From contig CAXNAA020000486.1 in assembly GCA_964200075.2 (NCBI GenBank), forward strand, positions 1 through 20,874: a DNA stretch of 20,874 nt, read 5' to 3'. The position numbers and the translations under genes are program-made. Source of the stretch: Sphacelaria rigidula. Its lineage: Eukaryota; Phaeophyceae; Sphacelariales. Shown piece by piece: positions 9,940 to 18,277 of this stretch (the first letter of the stretch is position 1; every line of letters begins with the position of its first letter). A model generated the notes under the pieces. It saw only the letters and a program-made list of their open reading frames with translations. It was not told where the DNA came from and searched no databases.

Positions 9940-10338
9940 TCACATTATACTGCAGTAAATGTGCCCACGATCGGCATATTGTGGCCATGAAAAGGCTACG
10001 CTCGACGAGAGAAGAGACAAAGACCTATACTTCGGCATGGGCGAGAGTAGGACACACGACAACTCTGTTGGAGAACTCGCAACCTTGTAGCTGTGTTGAA
10101 AACCCTCCGGCTTGTGTTCTTTCGCGTTTCTTGGGGCACATATCTCAAAAAGAAGCAACACTGCTTTTTTGAATAAAAAATGACGGAAATCCATCTGGGT
10201 CAACGGTTTGTTTGCTTCGTCAAAAACTTCGCCCGCCACTGTAGCAGCATGAATTGGCCAGAAGCAACAAGGCATGCCTTTTCGTGGCCACTGCCCTTCA
10301 TGGGAATACAGTACCATATTTAGAGTGACCAAATACAT
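9940..10338 (-). CDS. Hypothetical ~130-residue ORF beside the MITE, doubtful
   Basis: From an ATG at 10338 the frame runs to a TGA at 9940-9942. The sequence looks more protein-like than most frames here. It has a middle part with EVFDEANKPLTQMDFRH, a hydrophobic stretch (KKAVLLLFEI), then a Ser-rich end. I recognise no family with confidence. The LTQMDFR-type block is faintly like the region after the DDE domain of piggyBac-type transposases, which would suit the neighbouring TTAA MITE, but the match is too short to rely on. It could equally be a chance frame. Confidence 0.18.
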   Translation of the reverse strand: MYLVTLNMVLYSHEGQWPRKGMPCCFWPIHAATVAGEVFDEANKPLTQMDFRHFLFKKAVLLLFEICAPRNAKEHKPEGFQHSYKVASSPTELSCVLLSPMPKYRSLSLLSSSVAFSWPQYADRGHIYCSIM

Positions 10339-10344
10339 GGGCAA

Positions 10345-11110
10345 ACTATACGGCTACGGATTGTGCCAGGGCTATCCTCGGAAGTGTTGACTACAGTGGA
10401 TCATGGTTGGTGTAAGCAGATTCGAGGAAACCACCCCATGTCAACCACTCGTGCTACCACCGACACAAAGTCCGCCAGAACCACCCGGTGGCATTAGTTT
10501 GCTGTGATTGATTAATCAAAATATCGCAACGGAAGGTACCGACGTTAGACCACTGTGCGAAATCACCAGGGCATAGTCCACTTGAAACACGGAATTTCGA
10601 GAACTAAACTATGCCAAATTCTTGGGACAGGTTGAGGGTTCATATGCTGTAGGCAATATTTTACAGTGGTTCTGTAAGTGTACGGGCATCTCCCGATTCC
10701 TACAGTTTACACAACCTCAATTAAGTGAATAGCAGGCAGGTAGGAAGCAAAGGCAACGCATTTTTTGTGGAACGACCAACATTCTCACGATTTGCACGAG
10801 CCCCCCGTTGTTGGACGATCGTCGATTGGTACAACTGTACAAACGTAAAGTACATCTAACAGCAGTAAAACCAACAAGTACGTAGAAGTCAGGTACAATA
10901 CAGCAGACGGTCCCTACAGCCCTTGGAGGTGTACCATGAGCTAGCTGTTGTATTCCGAACCTCCTTCGTATTTGGCTTTTGGCCGCGCGGACCACATGAA
11001 GGCCATCGCGTTCACCTACGTCTCTGTGCGTTGTGCACAATTGCAGTATGCGCAGCCCTATACAATAGAGCGCCGTACAGCACTTCACAGGGCAAGGTGA
11101 AGTCTGCGTG
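10345..11110. other. No gene recognised
   Basis: Mixed-composition sequence. The minus-strand frame 10717-11088 has no recognisable domain. I see no repeats beyond short A/T palindromes near 10507. Confidence 0.5.
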
Positions 11111-11144
11111 ACCCTCTACAGTCCGAACACTAATTGTAGAGGGT
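11111..11144. repeat. Short perfect inverted repeat
   Basis: ACCCTCTACA at 11111-11120 and its exact complement TGTAGAGGGT at 11135-11144 are separated by 14 nt. It could form a small hairpin. No T-tract follows and no gene ends here, so I do not call it a terminator. Confidence 0.7.
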
Positions 11145-12298
11145 AAGCAGGTCTTGTGTAGTGCACGTGTAGGGTAAGAGTAGCGTCTCTGGTCTGTCGT
11201 CGGTTGATCTACAGTGTTCGCGTTAGGGACAGCGATAATATGACAGTAAAGACTTCAGTGTGAGCGTTGCTCGTGGGGGCATCAACAAAGTCAAAATGTG
11301 GAAAACGCTCGCAGCACTACGGACTTTCATGTTGTCGACAGAAGAACGGCTAACGATGCGGTTGACCATTTTACTGAGCATTTGGATGCTGAAACACACG
11401 AGAGCAGGCTGCGTCACCAGTAAGGTGAGTCAGTATACTTCGGAGAGGATTGGTTGACTTTCAGCACAACCGGGAAAGCACAGAAAGGCGGGGCGGGGTG
11501 ATGGTCGGCAACAGTGGGAACCTGTCAACTCAGGGGAACAACGAGGCACCGGCGCTCGACAACGATGGCGTGGCAGCGTTTCACAACCATGGTAAAAACG
11601 TCGCCGACACAGCCATAGCAGCCGGCGGGGAAGGGCGGACTCCGTGGCAGCACCAGCTCTGTGTTGCCAGCGACACACCAACGGCCGAGGTCATACCGCT
11701 GCAAACGGACCGCAATTCCCTCCAATGGTAGAAGCAAAATCCTAACAATTAAATGCTGACTCTTTGCGGACTCCTCAAAACACTTGCAGGTGGTCGAGAA
11801 CCCGATCCCGTAGTAAACCCCCCTCCCCCCCCTGGAGAACAACCATCAACGTTTTGCGGGCGCCGTGAGTGCAGCCAGTAAACCACTGGCGACACAGCGG
11901 CCGGCGACAGCCCATGTAGGTATGAAAGTTAAGAGTTATAGCCAAAAGGACGCCCAACGTCTCACAAGGCTTCACGGGGCCCATGCTCTTCCTCTAAGAG
12001 GCGGTTCTGATATACATGAGTAACTGACCGTCGATCGCCAGAAATAAATCCTAGCAGCGTCAGGGTCGCTCGTATCCAGCCACATGAGACTTCCTGGCTC
12101 ACAATAGGGAGGCACCCCAACCTTGCCGACGAAAAAGAGCACTGACTGGGACACTACAATGGAAGCTCCGGGCACGACCATTGACTCACACAACACGCGA
12201 GTTCTGTAATCCGCGAGGAGGGGGGAGCGCTTCGCAACCTGTTGCAAGCCGAGTGGCCCGCGAAGCGACAAGAAACGGCCAGAGGGATACTGAGCCTT
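11145..12298. other. No firm gene; weak protein-like frames
   Basis: Two plus-strand frames look mildly protein-like. One ends at a TAA near 11420 (NVENARSTTDFHVV, then DRRTANDAVDHFTEHLDAET). The other runs from about 11425 to 11731 (with NEAPALDNDGVAAFHNHGKN) and could start at the ATG near 11501. A consensus splice-donor-like AGGTGAGT sits at 11423-11430. On the minus strand 11972-12397 stays open for 141 codons. None matches a family I know, and the frames overlap each other on opposite strands. Confidence 0.3.
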
Positions 12299-12343
12299 GA
12301 GGGAATATTGTGCAATTTCACGGAGGGAATATTGTGCAATTTC
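12299..12343. repeat. Two tandem copies of a 24-bp unit
   Basis: GAGGGAATATTGTGCAATTTC occurs at 12299-12319 and again, identical over 21 bases, at 12323-12343 with a 3-bp spacer. This is a recent local duplication. Within the minus-strand frame it would duplicate an EIAQYSL heptapeptide. Confidence 0.95.
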
Positions 12344-14121
12344 TTCTGGGGACACCCCCTGACTCGTGGGGCTCCACCGTGCGAGCGCACGTAGCAAGAC
12401 GAGCCGCGCCAGAGGAAAAGGGAATTAACTCCATATCGATCTCGACTTTGGAAAGTTTGCGTTCGAAGCAAACACCTGCAGGCCGGCGAGTCGCCAAGTG
12501 CACCCTGTTACGCGGTGGTCCACCGACGTGAATAATACCACCAAACTTTACCATCTGTCCGACGCCGAGGGAAAGTCTAACGGGAAATTGATCCACCACC
12601 CAATCTAACTGCTGAACTCAAGAGTAAAGGCACACTTCGAGAAACATGCATATCACCATCAATATCGTGGAAGTAATGGCTCTCGTCGCAATACATGGAT
12701 CATGCTCGACCTGACCCAGGACAGGCTTGATAGTCCAGGAGATCGTCTTGAATTTTGCGGGGATGACGCAGCGACTGTCACGCGGGTGAAAACCGGGTGC
12801 GGGGGTACCAAAGGCAAGGGTGCAGAGTTATTAACCACAATGAGAACGCTGGATACGTAGGGAACTACGGGCGGGTGGTGCCAAGACGCAAAATACACCA
12901 CAGAGGCGCAGAACGTACTTGCAGGCGGCATCTCACGATGGCTGCTATGAGGGGTAGGCAAACGGGGGAAGGAATTCACTAACGACGGGGACTGACCGGA
13001 GAAATATCTTGGACAACGAGGAGAAAGCATATTGCAAAGCATCTTGAAAACCAAGGATATCACCGCCCCGACACGACGAGACAGTGTGGTCACGCATATG
13101 GATCACGATGGACATGATCAGGGAGGAAATTTACGCGGGTTACCAGACGCGGACCCGTCTAGGACGGAAGAAGCCACACTCCAGGTGGCCCGCTGAGTGG
13201 GCAAGACTGGATGAGGGAGAGCAGACCGCAGTCGGAGCCAAGGGCAATGGCAACTTTCAGGTGCCTGGGAATCGCGTTCTGCCAGGTTTTGCTATACAGT
13301 GCGTCCGAACCCTAGACTTACCCCAACGGGCATGTGCATCACGAGTTTCACTCACCCAAGCGTCTCAACTTGGGCAGGTGTAGCCAAACTTTGGGAACCG
13401 TGCACTCTCGAACCAGATGGAAATTATTTTTGTCGCCTGACAAGGTAACTACAGAAGGGCAAGTTGCACTATACCGAGAACGCGGGTGAATGACTTGGTG
13501 CGGTCAGGCGAAGCCCTTCCAGAGGCGTTGGAGGCACTATTGGACCTGCTGGATGTGTATCTGCAGCTTCTAGGCCTTCTACGCAAGATCACCCTAACCA
13601 CTAGGGTCACGCCGATGAAGTGGAATATTCGTGCGATCCTATGGCGGGTTGTTCGGGTAGTGATCTGCTAACATATATCTTGCGTCCAGGGGAGATAGGA
13701 GGGCTCACGTACGCAACTGGCAGCCCAAGAAATACCTAAATAAAAAGTTCCAAGAGCGGCACAATAGAAGTCTTCGCTCTTCAAAGTGTACGCGAGGAGG
13801 GGTTGCGAGGGCGTCTAGGTTCGGCTGGCAGTACCGGGGTCAAAGGAGAAAAGGGCAACAATAGTAAATCGCAACAAATGCGCGGGTCCATCGACAAGTC
13901 TAACGATGTGCGAGTTAGACAGCCCCCCAGGAGATAGCAATGATGAATCACGCAATAGTCCGAGTTGAATGTCGGCTTGGCCTGCCAGAAGTGGGGATGA
14001 TTTAATGGGGGAAAATAACAGGGTGCATGTTGCGCGGGTTTTGGTTCAGCATATATTTTACTTTCGTCGTGTCTTGGTGTTCTATCGTGGAAAACGATAA
14101 GTATATTATATGGGAATCTTG
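12344..14121. other. No firm gene; one broken open stretch
   Basis: The plus-strand frame 12609-12860, continued after one stop to about 12953, reads like protein (NTWIMLDLTQDRLDSP, LEFCGDDAATVTRVK) but lacks a start and matches nothing I know. A minus-strand frame of 144 codons overlaps it. The 13486-13671 frame (a Leu-rich helix-like start) opens with GTG, not ATG. No RNA gene is seen. Confidence 0.3.
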
Positions 14122-14340
14122 GGCGAAGGATATACCCTCCAGAGTGTGTGTGTTGTCGTCTTTCCTATTCTGGACGCCGGTTACACGTTTCGGTATGTGT
14201 GGGCGCATGAGCCGGGGTCACCCAGGAGGAAGGTCAACACAGCAGCTTTTCATTTTCCATTTGTTCTCAGTACCCCCACTTTCCTTCTGCGGTGCTTGAC
14301 GTTATTTTTTATCGCGAGAAGTGACCGGATTTTTCATGGA
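14122..14340 (+). repeat. Dispersed repeat family, copy 1
   Basis: This ~210-bp stretch is homologous to the reverse complement of 18278-18490. Shared blocks include CTATTCTGGACGCC (14165-14178), GCCGGGGTCAC (14211-14221), a TTCCTTCTGCGGT block near 14280-14293, and ATCGCGAGA near 14311. Indels between the copies change the reading frame, so the conserved unit is nucleotide, not protein. The type of element is unknown, and no terminal repeats or target duplications are evident. Confidence 0.8.
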
Positions 14341-14781
14341 AACATCTATGAGAACGGTTGTTCACTGACAGTGAGCACTACTGAGGTTCTTGGAAAACAC
14401 CGAGGCGCAAATCTTCTCCTGCACAACGGCCTTTCCCGCCCACCGCCCCGAGCAGACCGTACAAGAGAAGGGCCAACAACTTGCATCATCAATAGGAAAG
14501 CATACTTGCGCATGGGATCGATCAACTTCTCCACCCTTGGCCCTGTCGCTCAAGGATCGGGGGGAGGCCAGACGTTGTGACACTGCTGGTGCTACCGCGC
14601 TACCGTGTGATACGCTATCGTGTCAACCCCGGACTTGCTCGGGATATGCTGCCCTGATCTGCTCGCCCATTCATCGTAAAGTCCACAAGCATATTAGGTA
14701 AAAGCCCCAACTTGGGCCCAAGACTGCGCTGGGGGACGTTTTGAATGCCCCTTCCTGTACCGAGAATTAAGGTACATATAC
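14341..14781. other. No gene recognised
   Basis: Mixed-composition spacer between the dispersed repeat and the first tRNA-like SINE head. Overlapping open frames on both strands have no recognisable content. Confidence 0.5.
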
Positions 14782-14919
14782 GCGCCCCGGTGGCTCAATT
14801 AGTAATGTCTAATTCTTTTGAAGGATGGGACGTGAGTTCGATGCCCCGTAAATTCACAGAATCTGGGATTTTTTCTCACGTCATGCCCGACATTTTTCTT
14901 GTGTTCATTTGTTGCACTT
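14782..14919 (+). mobile_element. tRNA-derived SINE head, truncated at its junction with an opposed SINE
   Basis: It begins GCGCCCCGGTGGCTCAATTAG. The A-box-like TGGCTCAATTAG is at 14791-14802 and the B-box-like GTTCGATGCC at 14836-14845, about 45 nt apart as in tRNA-type RNA polymerase III promoters. The acceptor arms do not pair as in a real tRNA, so it is a tRNA-derived relic. The first nine bases equal the start of the opposed SINE at 15203. The sequence after the B box does not match the bodies of the other two copies, so this may be a related subfamily or a truncated copy. Confidence 0.6.
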
Positions 14920-15203
14920 TGAACCCCTCCCCTTCTTCGGGACGAGTCCGCGGTCTCAAGGGCTCGATCCATCTCTCCGTAGGTATGGCACACAGCTTGC
15001 ATGCTGGTCTCGCCGATTGGGTCAGCACTCCCGCACCGCGTCAACTCGCGTCAAACAAACTCTCTCCAAGACTTTTTATTATATACGGACGTACCCACGC
15101 TTTCGACGGTGGGAATGAGATACTTCTAGAAAAAAACCAACAATCGAACCGAGGATCTCTGTACCCTGCTGGTGACTGTCGGGCCATTACACCACCGGGG
15201 CGC
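14920..15203 (-). mobile_element. tRNA-derived SINE, copy 1 (minus)
   Basis: On the minus strand it starts at 15203 with GCGCCCCGGTGGTGTAATGG (A box at 15184-15194) and has the B box GGTTCGATTG at 15141-15150. A body follows that matches 16897-17180 through its whole length. Exact shared blocks are GAGTTTGTTTGACG (15049-15062) and TGCGGGAGTGCTGA (15022-15035), with CGGACTCG and a closing GTTCA also shared. Both copies measure 284 bp. Such elements have no protein and rely on a LINE for mobility. The partner is not identified: the LINE-B 3' end shows no matching tail. Confidence 0.8.
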
Positions 15204-15483
15204 GGCGGCATAAACAACAGTCCAAGGATCGGATAAATCAATGATTCATCTGGGAATTACTCGGTTTCAATGTAATTGATTCTAATCGTACGAACCACTC
15301 CCTAGGCTTGGTTCTCAGCGTTGCAACCCAGGTACACGCAGCCCAAACACGTGGAATGGCACAAAAGTTGCGCGGATATCCCTTGGACCAGCGATCAATT
15401 TTTTTCTCCCTTTGAGGCAATCACGCCGAAGAAATAATGGATTTGGTGATTTGAACCCGTGATGATTTGTCTTAACCGTGCAA
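15204..15483. other. Spacer with a B-box-like motif on the minus strand
   Basis: No gene is recognised. On the minus strand GGGTTCAAATC (15448-15458) fits the RNA polymerase III B-box/T-loop consensus, but the flanking bases do not form a T stem. It lies just past the hairpin in the minus-strand direction. Confidence 0.4.
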
Positions 15484-15629
15484 CTTTATGTACTCTCCGG
15501 GAGAGAACATGAAGACGATAGATGTCGACGACGCCGTGCACACGATTGATTGCTTTTCTTCAACCAATCATGTGCACGGGATCGTCAACATCTATCGACT
15601 TCACGTTCTCTCCCAGAGAGTAAATAAAG
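15484..15629. repeat. Long near-perfect hairpin (69-bp arms, 8-nt loop); candidate small-RNA precursor
   Basis: The left arm 15484-15552 and right arm 15561-15629 are inverted copies matching at 60 of 69 positions with no gap; the loop is 15553-15560. The right arm, read on the minus strand, is the end of a coding repeat (LGENVKSIDVDDPVHMIG, then stop). The left arm, read on the plus strand, encodes the same peptide in diverged form (PGENMKTIDVDDAVHTID). The hairpin is therefore an inverted duplication of coding sequence, not a transposon terminus. Of the nine differences, six are transitions that become G-U pairs in minus-strand RNA. Plant MIRNA genes and hairpin-RNA loci are known to arise by inverted duplication of their target gene. 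Expression is not demonstrated here. The structure is certain; the small-RNA role is inference. Confidence 0.95.
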
Positions 15630-16000
15630 GAGTTGTCAATCCTGCCCGCCGTCTGGAAGCCCTCTGGCATCACCAAATCGTCGACGGCCTTGACGACTTC
15701 CGGTGTCGGCTCGTAATTCAATCAAACATTTGCACGCAATCGTCAACATCTACCGAGCTTTCACGGCTGCCCGCCCTCTGGAAGCCCTTCGGCACCACCA
15801 TTTCGTCGATGACCTTGACTTTCGGAGGCAGCTCATACTCTTCAATGACCACGACACAACCGTCAAAGTCGATGACCTTCGTCTTGCTACTTAATCCCCC
15901 TGGTGGCCCAGATAAACCGCCCCCGCTCGATCCACCACTCGAGTCCGGGGGTGATCCATCCTGACGGTCTGCAGTGCTGCTCGTGTGTCGTGTCTCCACT
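15553..16000 (-). pseudogene. Fragment of an unrecognised repeat-containing protein
   Basis: The minus-strand frame from 15999 to 15718 has a Gly/Ser/Pro-rich stretch (SPPDSSGGSSGGGLSGPPGG), then KTKVIDFDGCVVVIEEYELP, then VIDEMVVPKGFQRAG and SSVDVDDCVQM. After a frameshift a second unit continues (YEPTPEVVKAVDDLVMPEGF, then QTAGRIDNSFIYSLGENV, ending at a stop inside the hairpin loop region). The two units share YE-x(2)-P-x-V-x(3)-D-x(2)-V-x-P-x-GFQ-x-AG and S(I/V)DVDD-x-V. Unit one lacks 33 bp present in unit two, since the offset changes from 158 to 125. There is no ATG at the front, and a stop lies directly upstream. I recognise no family. It is a broken gene fragment that supplied the hairpin arms. 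Confidence 0.55.
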
Positions 16001-16184
16001 CAGCAGTACCTCGTAACCCGTCAGATTCCAAACTAAAGAACTTTCCAGCTTTGGATTTTTGTTGGTGCCTTACTGTTGAATGAAGAAGTAGGGTGGGTTG
16101 ATCGATGGGAGGTACATGTTCAGGTGACGAGGTTGTGTTTAGATTGAACCTATATGCATACCTCCCCAAGGTATATACCTGTAC

Positions 16185-16715
16185 TCGTACCTGCAATCAG
16201 GTATGTCTACAACGTCTAGGAGTATGGGAGGCTTACGGAACTTGAAGAACTGACGGGTACCGGTACTGAATGAAAGACTTGCAAAAATTACAGAACTTGT
16301 CGGGTAGGGTATGAGAGGCTCACAGAAAAACCTACCGGCAATCGGGAATTTCTTCAAGGGCATACCCGCGCTCCGGATACATGTATACATTATGTACGGA
16401 ACTAACAGAACTATCGGGTAAGGGTATGGGAGGCTTGCAGAACTCACAGCAACTGTCGGGTAGGGTATGGAGGATGCAGAGAGACCCGTATCCGCAACCA
16501 GGCATCTTATCAAGAGCATACCCGTGCCTCCTGTAGCAGTACGTGAGGGTTACAGAACTCGTACAACCATCGGGCAATGGTATGAAAGTCGTACAGTGAA
16601 AGTCGTACAGAGACTACAGAACTGTCGGGCACCGGTATGAAAGTCCTACAGAAGTCACAGAACTGTCTGGTACGGTATATATCCGGGAAAATACCTCGGC
16701 TATACAGAACGCCGT
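16185..16715. repeat. Degenerate higher-order tandem repeat
   Basis: A short module close to CAGAACTGTCGGGTA-GGTATG recurs at about 16251, 16297, 16411, 16455, 16566, 16621 and 16660. A longer block, GCAA(T/C)C(G/A)GG-AT-TC-TCAAG-GCATACCCG, appears at about 16338 and 16494, with a partial copy near 16192. That gives a superunit of about 150-156 bp. A perfect 14-bp tandem (TGAAAGTCGTACAG twice) lies at 16583-16610. The open frames across it (minus 16139-16519 and others) repeat accordingly (YPYPIV, GYALDKMP) but shift frame and have no known homolog. Confidence 0.8.
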
Positions 16716-16896
16716 CCCCTACAGAACAGCTCCGTTTTGAAAGGGATGCGTGGTCAATGGTCAAATGACTAAGGCAAGCAACAAATGAGTACGCCCCCCC
16801 CCCGTACAGAACACACCCTTGGAAAATTGTATTAAATATTAAATTATTTCAATATCCATTTTTTTTGCAGGGAAAATCTCAATATTTTCGCAGTCC

Positions 16897-17180
16897 GCGC
16901 CCCGATTGTGTAATGGTCCGATTATCACCAATAGTGTGCAGAGAACGTGAGTTCGATTCCCGATGCGTTGGGTTCTATCTTCGAAGTATCTGATTCCTAT
17001 CTTTGGAGGCATGAGTACGTGAACAATAAAAGAATAGGTAACTGAGTTTGTTTGACGACAGGTGACGCTGTGCGGGAGTGCTGAGCCACTCCGCGAGGTC
17101 AAGATGCAAGACGTGTACCGGGAAGAGATGGGTTAATCCCTCGAGACCACGGACTCGCCCCGAGGAAGGATAGGTGTTCA
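16897..17180 (+). mobile_element. tRNA-derived SINE, copy 2 (plus)
   Basis: It starts GCGCCCCGATTGTGTAATGG, with the A-box-like TGTGTAATGG at 16907-16916 and the B box GTTCGATTCC at 16951-16960. The body contains GAGTTTGTTTGACG (17044-17057) and TGCGGGAGTGCTGA (17071-17084), and it ends GTTCA at 17180. It is the same length (284 bp) as copy 1 and, by eye, about two-thirds identical with small indels. It lacks an obvious poly(A) tail and I found no target duplication. A T8-GCAG stretch just upstream (16859-16869) is unrelated. Confidence 0.8.
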
Positions 17181-18067
17181 GGTCTGACATAGATACTTAC
17201 ACAAAGTGATCTCTACCCTGAGGTAATGTGTTGTTATGTGGTGCTTTTTTTGTTGTGCTAGTATATTCGTACATATGGCTGTAGAGGAGGTACACGGATA
17301 AAATCATGCGGTTTTTACTGCTTTGGTTGGTGATCTTTTGTTGCTGAGAACTAACTCCATTTCGGTTTGGATTTATTCGGCTCCGCCTCCAGCAGTCCGA
17401 ATCGTCGCTTGCGGCACAAGAACTCATGAGGGAGCAGTAATGATTTTGTGTGAATTCATGATCCAGATGGACTACCCTCGCGGTCTAAGAGTTGAGCGAA
17501 ATTTTCTTGTTTTGACGAAGTTGGGTCCAGACAATTTTTCAAGCTTTCGATCGGATCGAAAAAATACCGAAATTGGTCAAACCGCACATGGCCACTCGTG
17601 TACAGTACAGTCTGTGCTATCTGTACTGCTTGCAAGCAATGTCTCGAGTGCGTGTGTGCGTGTTTCGTACAGGAGGATATGAAAGAGAAGCGGGCAACGT
17701 GCAGTGCAGACAGTCCAGGACTATCAATTCTCTTTGCTTACAAGCGACGTCAAGAGGACATCAGCGACGTGCAGATTTATACCGCCTGCTCTGTCCACGA
17801 GCGTGCACTCAACTCGGTTGCCAACCGTTCCACGCACTTTTGTCGCTGATCCGGACCACGAGAGAAGATGCGCAGGTTATTGCCAACGAAAATAAACGAA
17901 GCACACCCAACTACTGCAGTGTATCTATTCTCGGGCTCAACTCGCGCTCTATGCTGCAGGGTTGCGGTGGTAGCTGAGAATGAGTTGGATGGAGTTGCTT
18001 GGTCCTGCGAGCAGGTGTTATCTGGCGTGGTGGTCTGTAAGATTGGAGTCAAGTGCCGCTTCGTGCC
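17181..18067. other. No gene recognised
   Basis: Open plus-strand frames (17323-17682, 17573-17977, 17868-18293) overlap in different phases and have no recognisable domains. Composition is mixed. Confidence 0.4.
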
Positions 18068-18229
18068 TTTCGACCGCATTTTTCGATCGAAGAGGAATAT
18101 TTTCTGTCTAAAATGTTTTTCCCCGCGCGCCGCTAATTATCATTTTGAGTTGAAGCCTGCTAGGAATATAAGTACGGTGGACCTATCAAATCGGCATAAA
18201 ATTTCGACCGCACTTTTTCGATCGAAAAA
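18068..18229. repeat. Direct repeat around a palindromic core
   Basis: TTTCGACCGCA(T/C)TTTTCGATCGAA-type sequence occurs near 18068-18092 and again near 18202-18229, about 134 bp apart in the same orientation. Both contain the palindrome TTCGATCGAA. A related TTTCGATCGGATCGAAAAA lies near 17545-17565. The function is unknown. It may be the ends of a small element or a sequence motif common in this genome. Confidence 0.75.
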
Positions 18230-18277
18230 AAAAGCGCAAGACGACTTAACCGTCGACGAGGAAAAGGAATTGATGAA

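Noticed and set aside
11111-11144. Transcription terminator
   Set aside because: The stem is perfect but no T-tract follows and no gene ends there. The setting appears eukaryotic.
12659-13093. 144-codon minus-strand frame
   Set aside because: It overlaps a competing open plus-strand stretch, has no recognisable motif, and the length is within chance for this much sequence.
13486-13671. Leu-rich helix-like 61-codon frame
   Set aside because: It opens with GTG and not ATG, no homolog is recognised, and it is short.
14745-15236. 163-codon plus-strand frame
   Set aside because: It runs through two opposed SINE sequences, so it is a chance frame in repeats.
15488-15964. 158-codon plus-strand frame across the hairpin
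   Set aside because: It is antisense to the protein-repeat fragment except in the inverted left arm. It is an artefact of the inverted duplication.
16139-16519. 126-codon minus-strand repeat protein
   Set aside because: The frame lies in a degenerate tandem repeat whose units shift phase, so periodic peptides are a by-product.
14782-17180. Functional tRNA genes at the GCGCCCC heads
   Set aside because: A and B boxes are present, but the acceptor arm has no matching 3' strand and a shared non-tRNA body follows, so these are SINE heads.
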